Of a stretch of DNA of 11,472 nt, positions 1 through 7,583 are shown piece by piece. Position 1 is the first letter of the stretch; every line of letters starts with the position of its first letter. The translations under genes and the position numbers were made by a program. This DNA comes from Oscillospiraceae bacterium. Its GTDB lineage: Bacteria > Bacillota > Clostridia > Oscillospirales > Ruminococcaceae. Where the stretch lies: the NCBI GenBank assembly GCA_017451665.1, contig JAFTNX010000162.1, positions 1 to 11,472 on the forward strand, given 5' to 3'. The notes under the pieces are model-generated. The model made no database searches and was not told the origin of the DNA. It worked only from the letters and a program-made list of their open reading frames with translations.

Positions 1-82
1 GCTTGTGTGTTCAAAAGTAAACAAAATTGATACAGACAGGGGATATTTCAAACAATATTTATACTTTTTCGGTAAATTGTTG

Positions 83-111
83 TTGACATAACTATTGCCT
101 TGTGGTAGAAT
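83..111 (+). promoter_or_regulatory. Sigma-A type promoter of the GH26-like gene
   Basis: A perfect -35 box TTGACA (83-88) is followed after 17 bases by TAGAAT (106-111), one base off the consensus -10. Transcription should start near 118, leaving a leader of about 84 bases before the ATG at 202. Bases 1-82 upstream are A/T-rich and show no gene or other signal that I can support. This is a sequence match only; no start site has been mapped. Confidence 0.8.
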
Positions 112-123
112 GTTTTTAAAGCG

Positions 124-160
124 AAACTGCTGATATTATGTTGTCAGCAGTTTTATTTAA
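124..160 (+). terminator. Leader stem-loop with T-rich tail, possible attenuator
   Basis: AAACTGCTGA (124-133) pairs perfectly with TCAGCAGTTT (144-153) across a 10-base loop, and a TTTTATTT stretch follows (151-158). It begins only about six bases after the predicted transcription start and precedes the operator and ribosome site of the GH26-like gene. The shape is that of a modest intrinsic terminator (A/T-rich at the stem base), so it may attenuate the transcript. It could instead be a 5' stabilising hairpin. No competing antiterminator pairing was evident by eye. Confidence 0.5.
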
Positions 161-167
161 AACATAT

Positions 168-183
168 ATGCAAACGATTACAG
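168..183 (+). promoter_or_regulatory. LacI/CcpA-family operator (cre-like site)
   Basis: The 14-mer TGCAAACGATTACA (169-182) matches the palindromic LacI/GalR-family pattern TGNAANCGNTTNCA at every fixed position. The 16-base window fits the catabolite-responsive element WTGNNARCGNWWWCAW at all but the last base. It lies about 50 bases downstream of the predicted transcription start and just before the ribosome site (186-192), where a bound repressor would act as a roadblock. Either CcpA or a dedicated sugar-responsive LacI-family regulator could bind; the sequence does not tell which. Confidence 0.72.
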
Positions 184-201
184 CTGAAAGGATTGTTACA
201 A

Positions 202-1641
202 ATGGAATTAAAAGCATATTCAGTTCATATGGGGAAGGCAAAGTGTGCTGTTGACCTTGGCGACGGCTCAGAAAGAGGAGAGTATGTAAATCAGGATTAT
301 ATCCTTCATAAGCTTGGAAGACCTCACAGAAGTATTTCACTTATGTATTGCTATTATCCACTTGATAAGGAATGGCCTGGCAGAATTTCAGAAGTTATGA
401 AGGACGCAGAGGTTTCATTCCAGTGGGATTATCCATATGATGACTATTTTACATATAAGGGCGGACTTGGTGGAACAACCGACGACGAACCATTTACATG
501 TATGAGAGATGTAAGACGTCACGGACAGGACGTTACACTTACACTTACCTGTGACCCTAATGTTTCTGACGAACACCTTATTGCTATTGCTAAGGATTTG
601 AGACCTTTCGGAAGACTTCTTCTGAGAATCAACCACGAAGCAACAGGTAACTGGTTCTCATTCACAAAGAGAACAACATATCAGGGAGTTGCTGATTTTT
701 ATTGCAGATTCCATAGAATTATCAAGGAATACGCACCAAACGTTTCTACAATTCTCTGTATCGGTGGTATCGAAGACCCTAACGAAACAGAAATTATTAT
801 GGAAAAGGAATTTTCTCAGGCTGTTAAGGAAACTGACATCTGGTCAGTTGACAAGTATATGGCACTTCACTGGGGCTGGCCTTTTGACGTAGCTTTAAAG
901 GATAGCGTAAATAAGTCATTCAAGAGAGATACTGTTGAAAATACATATAAGCTTACAAAGATGTCATATAACCGTTTCAAGGAAATCAACGGTGGCGTTT
1001 CAAAGCCAATGGTTATGAGCGAATTCAATGCTGACGGTGACGTTACAGGCGCATACGACCAGGCTGTTATGGTTAAGGGCTTCTGCGATATGCTTAAGGC
1101 TGACCCTGAACAGTGGTTCAGCGGATTTACATTCTACCAGTTCAGAGACAGAGGCAGACTCGGTCTTGAAATCGAAGACCCTAACTATGCTGACTGTGGT
1201 ATCGAACAGCCTGTTATGAAGACATATAAGGAAATTATCCACGACGATTTCTTTAAGCCTGAAATGACAAAGGGCGATGAAATTTCATTCCCTGTAAAGC
1301 TCAGATGGGGTGGCTCAGAAGACGCAGAAGGTATCGAAATCCCACTTCACTTTGAAAAGAATCCACACTTCTGTGAAGTTACTTTTGATGATGATTCAAA
1401 TATTATGATGGAAATCAACGGAAAATGGTTCTATAAGTCACCTGAAGCTAAGACTATTGACCTTATGAGCGCATTTTTTGAAAAGCCACTTGACGGTGAA
1501 GCTGACCTTACACTTCGTCTTTTTGCACCTCCAGCAAGCGGTGAAAATGATATTTCCACAGAGGACGGACTTTATAATTCATATCAGACAATTGAAAAGC
1601 TTCCGGCTATCAGAATTGAATTTGAGCCTGTTGTTTGCTAA
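202..1641 (+). CDS. Cytoplasmic GH26-like (clan GH-A) glycoside hydrolase, putative
   Basis: This 479-residue protein probably cleaves a beta-linked oligosaccharide. I chose the ATG at 202 because GAAAGGA (186-192) sits nine bases upstream; the TTG at 193 would follow that site immediately. The segment around R142-N144-H145-E146-G149-W151 resembles the acid/base motif of GH26 mannanases (R..HE..G.WF). E274 in VMSEFN is a good candidate nucleophile. Aromatic stretches at 218-227 (KYMALHWGWP) and 305-314 fit a sugar-binding TIM barrel. There is no signal peptide or membrane segment, so the enzyme should act in the cytoplasm on imported sugars. Residues from about 357 to 479 form a separate beta-rich tail that I do not recognise. 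The gene has its own promoter, operator and terminator, and manA lies just downstream, which hints at a mannose-containing substrate. The family assignment is tentative, and the substrate is inference. Confidence 0.6.
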   Translation: MELKAYSVHMGKAKCAVDLGDGSERGEYVNQDYILHKLGRPHRSISLMYCYYPLDKEWPGRISEVMKDAEVSFQWDYPYDDYFTYKGGLGGTTDDEPFTCMRDVRRHGQDVTLTLTCDPNVSDEHLIAIAKDLRPFGRLLLRINHEATGNWFSFTKRTTYQGVADFYCRFHRIIKEYAPNVSTILCIGGIEDPNETEIIMEKEFSQAVKETDIWSVDKYMALHWGWPFDVALKDSVNKSFKRDTVENTYKLTKMSYNRFKEINGGVSKPMVMSEFNADGDVTGAYDQAVMVKGFCDMLKADPEQWFSGFTFYQFRDRGRLGLEIEDPNYADCGIEQPVMKTYKEIIHDDFFKPEMTKGDEISFPVKLRWGGSEDAEGIEIPLHFEKNPHFCEVTFDDDSNIMMEINGKWFYKSPEAKTIDLMSAFFEKPLDGEADLTLRLFAPPASGENDISTEDGLYNSYQTIEKLPAIRIEFEPVVC

Positions 1642-1648
1642 AAAAATT

Positions 1649-1686
1649 AAGCCTTTCGCACTAAAAATGCGAAGGGCTTTTTCTTT
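1649..1686 (+). terminator. Intrinsic terminator of the GH26-like gene
   Basis: AAGCCTTTCGCA (1649-1660) pairs with TGCGAAGGGCTT (1668-1679) over a 7-base loop, with 11 Watson-Crick pairs and one G-U. It is followed by TTTCTTTT. It lies eight bases after the stop codon and clearly ends this transcription unit, separating it from the manA promoter downstream. Confidence 0.9.
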
Positions 1687-1717
1687 TCAAAAAGCTGTTA
1701 AAAATATGGCGATTTCG

Positions 1718-1746
1718 TTGACTTTGAGAATGAAATATGATATAAT
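1718..1746 (+). promoter_or_regulatory. Strong promoter for the manA-led gene cluster
   Basis: TTGACT (1718-1723) and TATAAT (1741-1746) are spaced by 17 bases, and a TG at 1738-1739 gives an extended -10. Transcription should start near 1753, with a leader of about 36 bases. I see no cre-like site here, unlike the promoter at 83-111. No intrinsic terminator was found downstream within the window, so this promoter may serve the whole run of genes. Confidence 0.85.
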
Positions 1747-1788
1747 TTATGATGTATGAGTATATCTATTTACAAAGGAGAATGAAAT

Positions 1789-2742
1789 ATGGCTGTATTT
1801 AAACTTGCCCCTGCATTCAAGGACTATATCTGGGGTGGAACAAAGCTCAGAGATGTATACGGAAAGGACTGCGACTTTGAAAAAATCGCTGAAAGCTGGG
1901 AGCTTTCCTGCCATAAGGACGGAAACAGTGTTGTGGCTGACGGAGGCGATAAGGGACTTACACTTTCACAGTATATTGAAAAGCACGGTAAGGAAATTCT
2001 TGGCGTAAACTGTGACAAGTTTGAAAACTTCCCGATTCTTATTAAACTCATTGACGCAAAGGACAACCTTTCAGTACAGGTTCACCCTGATAATGAATAC
2101 GCTATGAGGGTTGAGGGCGAATACGGAAAAACAGAAATGTGGTATATCGTTGACTGTGACGAAGGCGCTACACTTCTTTATGGCTTTGATAAGGAAATTT
2201 CTAAGGAAGAATTTGCACAGAGAATTGCTGATAATACTCTTCTTGAAGTTACAAATGCTGTCCCTGTTAAAAAGGGCGATGTTTTCTTTATTGAGGCAGG
2301 CACTCTCCACGCTATCGGAAAGGGAATTTTAATTGCTGAAATCCAGCAGAATTCAAATACAACTTACAGAATTTATGACTACGGCAGAGTTGGTAACGAC
2401 GGAAAGCCAAGAGAACTTCACGTTGAAAAGGCTAAGGATGTTACAAATTTAGGACCTGCTAAGGCATATCCTGAAACTCCTGTTGAGGATATGGGTAACT
2501 ATACAAGAAAACTTCTTTCTTCTTGTGAATATTTCACTACATACGCTGTTGAAGTAAACGACAGAGCTGTTCTTGAAACAGACGGAATGAGCTTCCATAG
2601 CCTGCTTATCCTTGAGGGCGAGGGCGAAATTTTCGGCGACGATATTGTGAAGTTCAAAAAGGGCGACAGCATTTTTATTACTGCTGATAACGGAAAGTAT
2701 GCTATCGACGGCGATTGTAAGTTTGTTCTTACAAAGGTGTAA
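1789..2742 (+). CDS. manA: Mannose-6-phosphate isomerase, class I
   Basis: ManA interconverts mannose 6-phosphate and fructose 6-phosphate in the cytoplasm. It links mannose use to glycolysis, or supplies Man-6-P for glycan and GDP-mannose synthesis. The 317-residue length fits the short Firmicutes form. The zinc and active-site motifs are present: QVHPDN (Q97, H99), E116 in KTEMWY, H174 in EAGTLHAIGKG, and R194 in the TTYRIYDYGR segment. The N-terminal KDYIWGG motif is also typical. A cupin barrel spans most of the chain. AAAGGAG (1774-1780) is eight bases from the ATG. The gene follows its own promoter and lies 147 bases after the GH26-like gene. Three bases separate it from the methyltransferase. 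Identification is firm; the physiological direction is not visible from sequence. Confidence 0.96.
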   Translation: MAVFKLAPAFKDYIWGGTKLRDVYGKDCDFEKIAESWELSCHKDGNSVVADGGDKGLTLSQYIEKHGKEILGVNCDKFENFPILIKLIDAKDNLSVQVHPDNEYAMRVEGEYGKTEMWYIVDCDEGATLLYGFDKEISKEEFAQRIADNTLLEVTNAVPVKKGDVFFIEAGTLHAIGKGILIAEIQQNSNTTYRIYDYGRVGNDGKPRELHVEKAKDVTNLGPAKAYPETPVEDMGNYTRKLLSSCEYFTTYAVEVNDRAVLETDGMSFHSLLILEGEGEIFGDDIVKFKKGDSIFITADNGKYAIDGDCKFVLTKV

Positions 2743-2745
2743 AAT

Positions 2746-3582
2746 ATGATTGACAGTATTTTATCTGTGTATTATAAAGATAAGGTTACTCAGGAAATCT
2801 ATAAGGCTCAGTCTGAACACAGACTTAGACTAATCGACTTCTGGGGAATTAAAGAGGGCGATAAGGTTCTTGAAATAGGCTGTGGACAGGGGGACACAAC
2901 AGTCGCTCTTGCTGTTAAGGTTGGAGAAAATGGCTTTGTTCACGGACTTGATATTGCCGACGAGGACTATGGCTCACCTGAAACAATCGGAAAAGCAAGA
3001 AAGCGTATTTTAAATTCCGATGTGGGAAAAAGAATTAAAATGTCCTTTGGCTGTGACCTTCTGAATGACGATATAATTTTTGATGATGACGAATTTGATG
3101 TGGTTGTGCTTTCGCACTGCCTGTGGTATTTTCCTGATTATGAAATTCTTGAAAAAATCCTTAAAAAAGTCAAGAAATACGCAAAACGTGTGTGTATAGC
3201 TGAGTGGAATCCGTTAATAACAAATACAAATCAGCTTTATCACCTCCACGCTGCACAAATCCAGTCGGCTGTTGAAAGCTTTATTGAAAACAGTGATTCA
3301 AATATCCAGACAATGTTTTATCCGAATGATATAAAAACTGCTGTGGTTTCGGCAGGATTTAAAATATCCGATACATCAAGTATTTATTCCGATGATGTGT
3401 ATGACGCAAAGTGGGAAGTGGATATGACACTCTCGGCTTATCCAAAAAAGATAAACCGTAACGAAAATATTCCTGACAGACTGAAAGAACTTCTTCTTTC
3501 ACAGATTCAGGCTATGAGAGAGGCAAAGGAAATAAAACCTATGGCTTCCTATGTACTTAACGCAGTACGCTGCGATGAATAA
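2746..3582 (+). CDS. Class I SAM-dependent methyltransferase, unknown substrate
   Basis: This 278-residue protein has a Rossmann-type methyltransferase core. Motif I is VLEIGCGQGD (41-50), the acidic residue ending the second strand is D69 in HGLDIA, and a motif IV-like stretch is DEFDVVVLSHCLWYFPD (about 116-132). These bind S-adenosylmethionine. The C-terminal part (about 150-278) is family-specific and probably sets the substrate, which I cannot name; small molecules are more usual than nucleic acids for this Methyltransf_11/25-like arrangement. The ribosome site AAAGGTG (2733-2739) lies inside the end of manA and only three bases separate the genes, so they are probably co-translated. Its codons look less biased than those of manA or the ROK kinase (more ATA, CCG and AAA), suggesting lower expression or a different history. 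Confidence 0.85.
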   Translation: MIDSILSVYYKDKVTQEIYKAQSEHRLRLIDFWGIKEGDKVLEIGCGQGDTTVALAVKVGENGFVHGLDIADEDYGSPETIGKARKRILNSDVGKRIKMSFGCDLLNDDIIFDDDEFDVVVLSHCLWYFPDYEILEKILKKVKKYAKRVCIAEWNPLITNTNQLYHLHAAQIQSAVESFIENSDSNIQTMFYPNDIKTAVVSAGFKISDTSSIYSDDVYDAKWEVDMTLSAYPKKINRNENIPDRLKELLLSQIQAMREAKEIKPMASYVLNAVRCDE

Positions 3583-3592
3583 TTTTTTCAGA

Positions 3593-3609
3593 AAATAATT
3601 TTTAAGGAG
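3593..3609 (+). repeat. 17-base leader repeat, copy 1 (before the ROK kinase)
   Basis: AAATAATTTTTAAGGAG ends in the ribosome-binding site of the ROK kinase, eight bases before its ATG. The identical 17 bases with the same spacing precede pyrF at 7559-7575. The A/U-rich part may act as a translation enhancer. Confidence 0.6.
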
Positions 3610-3617
3610 AATAAGTT

Positions 3618-4580
3618 ATGAAGTATTACATTGGTATCGACCTTGGTGGAACAAATATCAAGGCAGGCGTTGTTAATGAAAACTATGAGATTGTTGCTAC
3701 CTCAAAGGTAAAGACAAATCTTCCAAGACCAGCACAGGCAATCTGTGATGATATGGCTGATTGTGCAATTGATGCAGTTAAAAAAGCAGGTATTACACTT
3801 GATGATGTTGTAAGCGTAGGTATCGGTACTCCTGGTATCGCTAACAGTGCAACCGGTGTTGTTGAATACTCAAATAACCTCGGTTTTGTGAATGTTCCTA
3901 TGGCTGAAATGATTAAGGCTAAGATAAATAAGCCTGTTTACGTTGAAAACGACGCAAATGCTGCTGCTTATGGTGAATTTGTAGCAGGCGCTGCAAAGGG
4001 CGCTAACCACGCTGTATGTATCACTCTCGGTACAGGCGTAGGTGGTGGAATTATCATCGACGGAAAGATTTATTCAGGCTTTAACTACGCAGGCGCTGAA
4101 ATTGGACATACAGTTATCGAAGTTGACGGACCTCAGTGTACTTGTGGAAGAAAGGGCTGTTTTGAAGTATTCTCATCTGCAACAGGCCTTATCAGAATGA
4201 CTAAGGAAGCTATGGAAGAAAACAAGGATTCTCTCATGTGGGAAATGAAGAAGGAAGACGGCGACAGAGTTTCAGGACGTCTTGCATTCAACGCTATGAG
4301 AGCAGGGGATAAGACAGCTAAGGAAGTTGTTGATAAGTATATCAAGTACCTCGCAGCAGGTATTACAAATACAATCAATACATTCCAGCCTGACATTCTT
4401 TGTGTAGGTGGTGGCGTATGTAACGAAGGCGACCCACTTCTCGTTCCACTCAAGGCACTTGTTGCTAAGGAAGTTTATACAAGAAATTCAGAAAAGAATA
4501 CTCAGATTGTTATTGCAAGCCTTGGAAATGATGCAGGTATTATCGGTGCAGCATTCTTAGGACTTGCTAAGCAGAACTAA
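3618..4580 (+). CDS. ROK-family glucokinase
   Basis: The 320-residue protein is an ATP-dependent hexokinase of the ROK family, most likely acting on glucose (glcK/glkA type); some ROK enzymes also accept mannose. It shows the N-terminal phosphate loop GIDLGGTNIKAG (6-17), the catalytic aspartate D112 in ENDANA, the glycine-rich GTGVGGG (138-144), and EIGH (161-164). The zinc motif CTCGRKGC (174-181) is the ROK hallmark. The C-terminal ATP-binding segment is GGGVCNEGD (264-272). No N-terminal helix-turn-helix is present, so it is a kinase and not a ROK repressor. AAGGAG (3604-3609) lies eight bases upstream of the ATG. Its place after manA suggests it phosphorylates hexoses released in the cell. 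Substrate choice is inferred from family resemblance. Confidence 0.93.
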   Translation: MKYYIGIDLGGTNIKAGVVNENYEIVATSKVKTNLPRPAQAICDDMADCAIDAVKKAGITLDDVVSVGIGTPGIANSATGVVEYSNNLGFVNVPMAEMIKAKINKPVYVENDANAAAYGEFVAGAAKGANHAVCITLGTGVGGGIIIDGKIYSGFNYAGAEIGHTVIEVDGPQCTCGRKGCFEVFSSATGLIRMTKEAMEENKDSLMWEMKKEDGDRVSGRLAFNAMRAGDKTAKEVVDKYIKYLAAGITNTINTFQPDILCVGGGVCNEGDPLLVPLKALVAKEVYTRNSEKNTQIVIASLGNDAGIIGAAFLGLAKQN

Positions 4581-4608
4581 AATTAATTTATAAAAGAAGG
4601 TTTTTAAA

Positions 4609-6273
4609 ATGGGCTGTAATTATTTTTGTGACGGAGTAGATAAAGCTCCACAGAGGTCACTTTTCAATGCACTGGGATTTACAAATGAGGATATGAAAAA
4701 GCCACTTGTTGGTATCGTTTCTTCGTATAACGAAATCGTTCCTGGGCATATGAATATCGATAAAATCGTTGACGCTGTAAAGCTTGGCGTTGCAGCAGCT
4801 GGTGGTACGCCTGTTGTATTTCCTGCAATAGCTGTTTGTGACGGTATCGCTATGGGACACGTTGGAATGAAGTATTCACTTGTTACCCGTGACCTTATCG
4901 CTGACTCAACTGAATGTATGGCACTTGCACATCACTTTGATGCACTTGTTATGGTGCCAAACTGTGATAAGAATGTTCCGGGACTTCTTATGGCAGCTGC
5001 AAGAGTAAACGTTCCGACAATTTTTGTGTCGGGAGGACCTATGCTTGCAGGCCACGTCAAGGGAAAGAAAACTTCACTTTCTTCAATGTTTGAAGCAGTT
5101 GGTAGTTATAATGCAGTTATCTATAATATTGATGATGTGTGCGAATACGAAAATAAGGCTTGCCCTACCTGTGGTAGCTGTTCAGGAATGTATACAGCCA
5201 ACTCAATGAACTGCCTTACAGAAGTTCTTGGTATGGGACTTCGTGGCAATGGTACAATTCCAGCAGTATATTCCGACAGAATCAAGCTTGCTAAAATGGC
5301 AGGTATGCAGGTAATGGAGCTTTACAGAAAGAATATCAGACCTCTTGATATTATGACAGATAAGGCTTTCATTAACGCAATTACTGCTGATATGGCACTT
5401 GGCTGTTCAACAAACTCAATGCTCCACCTTCCTGCTATTGCACACGAATGTGGCGTTGAACTTGACCTTGATTTTGTAAACGAGATTTCAAAGAGAACAC
5501 CAAACCTCTGTCACCTTGCTCCTGCCGGTAATACATATATGGAAGACCTGAATGAAGCAGGTGGCGTATATGCTGTTCTTAATGAACTTTCAAAGAAGGA
5601 CCTTTTAAACCTTGACTGTATGACCTGCACAGGCAAAACTGTCGGGGAAAACATCAAGGGCTGTGAAAACAGAAACCCAGAAATTATAAGACCAATTACA
5701 AACCCATATTCAGAAACAGGTGGAATTGCAGTTTTAAGAGGAAACCTTGCACCTGATACCTGCGTTGTAAAGCGTTCAGCTGTTTGTGATGAAATGCTTG
5801 TGCATGAAGGCCCTGCAAGAGTATTCGACTGCGAGGAAGACGCAATTGATGCTATCCGTGGTGGAAAAATTGTTGCTGGCGACGTTGTTTTTATCAGATA
5901 CGAAGGCCCTAAGGGTGGACCTGGTATGAGAGAAATGCTCAACCCTACATCTGCTATTGCAGGTATGGGACTTGGCTCAACTGTTGCACTTATTACTGAC
6001 GGACGTTTCAGTGGTGCTTCAAGAGGGGCATCTATCGGACACGTTTCACCTGAGGCAGCTGTTGGTGGACCTATCGCATTTGTAGAAGAAGGCGATATTA
6101 TCAAGATTGATATTCCTTCAAATACAATTACACTTGATGTTTCTGATGAAGTGCTTGAAGCAAGAAAATCAAAGTGGACACCAAGAGAGCCAAAGGTTAA
6201 GACAGGCTATCTTGCAAGATATGCGTCACTTGTTACATCTGCAAATAAGGGTGCGATTTTAGAGCATAAATAG
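4609..6273 (+). CDS. ilvD: Dihydroxy-acid dehydratase
   Basis: IlvD dehydrates 2,3-dihydroxy-isovalerate and 2,3-dihydroxy-3-methylvalerate to the 2-keto acids leading to valine, leucine and isoleucine, using an Fe-S cluster and Mg2+. The 554-residue length is usual. Signatures include D78 in AVCDGIAMGH, C119 in NCDKNVPGLLMA, C188 and C191 in CGSCSGMYTANSMNC, and the C-terminal TDGRFSGASRG (about 464-474) with GHVSPEA. At the N-terminal position where [2Fe-2S] members have a third cysteine, this protein reads VPGHMNID (44-51), like the E. coli-type enzyme, so an oxygen-sensitive [4Fe-4S] cluster is likely. AGAAGG (4595-4600) is eight bases from the ATG. No other ilv or leu gene and no T-box leader is visible; ilvD sits alone between a sugar kinase and pyr genes. 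The TAG stop overlaps the ribosome site of pyrC. Confidence 0.97.
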   Translation: MGCNYFCDGVDKAPQRSLFNALGFTNEDMKKPLVGIVSSYNEIVPGHMNIDKIVDAVKLGVAAAGGTPVVFPAIAVCDGIAMGHVGMKYSLVTRDLIADSTECMALAHHFDALVMVPNCDKNVPGLLMAAARVNVPTIFVSGGPMLAGHVKGKKTSLSSMFEAVGSYNAVIYNIDDVCEYENKACPTCGSCSGMYTANSMNCLTEVLGMGLRGNGTIPAVYSDRIKLAKMAGMQVMELYRKNIRPLDIMTDKAFINAITADMALGCSTNSMLHLPAIAHECGVELDLDFVNEISKRTPNLCHLAPAGNTYMEDLNEAGGVYAVLNELSKKDLLNLDCMTCTGKTVGENIKGCENRNPEIIRPITNPYSETGGIAVLRGNLAPDTCVVKRSAVCDEMLVHEGPARVFDCEEDAIDAIRGGKIVAGDVVFIRYEGPKGGPGMREMLNPTSAIAGMGLGSTVALITDGRFSGASRGASIGHVSPEAAVGGPIAFVEEGDIIKIDIPSNTITLDVSDEVLEARKSKWTPREPKVKTGYLARYASLVTSANKGAILEHK

Positions 6274-6284
6274 GAGAAATAAGT

Positions 6285-7553
6285 ATGTTGCTTTTAAAAA
6301 ATGTAAGAGCTGTTGACAGCTCAATTAAACTTGATAAAATCACTGACATTCTTATTGACGACAAAAAAATTGTAAAGGTTTGTGAAAATATAACCGATAA
6401 AGCTGACAGAGTTATCGACGGAATGGGAAAACTTGTTGTTTTTCCCGGACTTGTTGATATGCATGTTCACCTCCGTGACCCTGGATTTACCCATAAAGAG
6501 GACGTAATCACAGGAACAAATTCTGCTAAGGCAGGTGGTTTTACAGCTGTTGCTTGTATGCCTAATACAAAGCCTTCAATTGATAACGCTGATACAGTAA
6601 GCTACATCCTTGATAAGGCTAAGAATACAGGCGTTAAGGTTTATCCTGTCGGCTGTATTACAAAGGGAATGAACGGTGGCGAGCTTTGTGATTACGACGA
6701 GCTTAAAAATGCAGGCGTTATTGCAATTTCTGACGACGGCAGACCTGTTGAAAATGCAGAGCTTATGCGTCAGGCACTTGAACTTTCAAATACAAACGGA
6801 CTTTGCGTGATTTCTCACTGTGAGGATTTGAATATCATTAACGGTGGTATTATGAATAAGGGCGAAGTCAGTGAAAAGCTTGGCGTTAAGGGAATGGACA
6901 GAGCCAGCGAGGACTATATTACAGCAAGAGAAATTGCACTTGCTATGTCCTGCGACGCACATATCCATATCGCTCACGTTTCAACAGAAGGCTCTGTGAA
7001 TATCATAAGAGCTGCTAAAAAGGACGGAGTTAATGTTACTTGTGAAACCTGTCCTCACTACTTCACCTATACTGATGAAAAGCTTCTTTCACAGGACGCT
7101 GATTATAGAATGAACCCGCCTTTGAGAACAGAAAAGGATAGAATTGCTATCGAAAAGGCTGTTCTTGACGGAACAATCGACTGTATTGTTACCGACCACG
7201 CACCTCACGCTAAGGAGGAAAAGGCTGACTTCTTTAAGGCTCCGAATGGAGTTGTGGGACTTGAGACCTCACTTGCAGTTACTCTTACACAGCTTTATCA
7301 TACAGGCAAATGTGACCTTATGAAAATCTGTGAAATTATGAGCGAAAACCCAAGAAAAGTTCTTGGCGTAGAGGCTGTTTCAATCAGGGACGGTTCGGCT
7401 GCCGACCTGACAATTTTTGATACCGATATTGAATGGGAGGTTGTTCCGGAGGAACTTCATTCCAAGTCAAAAAATACAGTATTCAAAGGCGAAAAATTAA
7501 AAGGCAAAACTGTTTTCACAATTTCAGAGGGAAAAATTGTGTTTAAGCTTTAA
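6285..7553 (+). CDS. pyrC: Dihydroorotase, class I
   Basis: PyrC closes N-carbamoyl-L-aspartate to dihydroorotate, the third step of pyrimidine synthesis, in the cytoplasm. The 422 residues follow the amidohydrolase TIM-barrel pattern. They include the zinc motif DMHVHLRDPG with H60 and H62, substrate-binding R64, and the CMPNT segment (91-95). D151 is the likely bridging ligand, H178 (ISHCED) and H231 (HIAHVS) are further ligands, and D304 in TDHAPH is the catalytic aspartate. This set marks a class I enzyme with an intact dinuclear site, as in Gram-positive and Aquifex enzymes. AGGAG (6272-6276) overlaps the ilvD stop codon, with 11 bases between the genes, so co-transcription is very likely. 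I see no PyrR-type attenuator in front of it. Confidence 0.96.
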   Translation: MLLLKNVRAVDSSIKLDKITDILIDDKKIVKVCENITDKADRVIDGMGKLVVFPGLVDMHVHLRDPGFTHKEDVITGTNSAKAGGFTAVACMPNTKPSIDNADTVSYILDKAKNTGVKVYPVGCITKGMNGGELCDYDELKNAGVIAISDDGRPVENAELMRQALELSNTNGLCVISHCEDLNIINGGIMNKGEVSEKLGVKGMDRASEDYITAREIALAMSCDAHIHIAHVSTEGSVNIIRAAKKDGVNVTCETCPHYFTYTDEKLLSQDADYRMNPPLRTEKDRIAIEKAVLDGTIDCIVTDHAPHAKEEKADFFKAPNGVVGLETSLAVTLTQLYHTGKCDLMKICEIMSENPRKVLGVEAVSIRDGSAADLTIFDTDIEWEVVPEELHSKSKNTVFKGEKLKGKTVFTISEGKIVFKL

Positions 7554-7558
7554 TAAGT

Positions 7559-7575
7559 AAATAATTTTTAAGGAG
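7559..7575 (+). repeat. 17-base leader repeat, copy 2 (before pyrF)
   Basis: AAATAATTTTTAAGGAG is identical to 3593-3609 and is again placed so that its AGGAG lies eight bases before a start codon, here pyrF at 7584. It falls in the pyrC-pyrF gap, which has no hairpin or clear promoter. Confidence 0.6.
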
Positions 7576-7583
7576 TGTTATAT

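Noticed and set aside
3561..3588. Short hairpin CGCAG-TACG-CTGCG followed by a T-run at the end of the methyltransferase gene, as a possible terminator
   Set aside because: The stem has only five pairs, lies within the coding sequence and is eight bases from the T-run. It is too weak and badly spaced to call an intrinsic terminator.
4133..4453. Antisense open frame opposite the ROK kinase
   Set aside because: It lies entirely within a well-supported gene and has no start signal or family motif.
4564..4594. Possible promoter TTGCTA...TATAAA before ilvD
   Set aside because: Spacing is 19 bases with a poor -35 inside the ROK kinase gene. In A/T-rich gaps such matches are expected by chance.
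4581..4608. T-box or leucine/valine leader peptide for ilvD
   Set aside because: The gap is 28 A/T-rich bases with no conserved T-box element or hairpin.
5511..6104. Long antisense open frame (197 codons) opposite ilvD
   Set aside because: It mirrors the codon pattern of ilvD, has no ribosome site or recognisable domain, and its product is a low-complexity Ser/Pro/Ile-rich sequence. It is a shadow frame.
6240..6300. PyrR-type attenuator or other riboswitch ahead of pyrC
   Set aside because: Only 11 bases separate ilvD from pyrC, and no terminator-antiterminator pair can be formed there.
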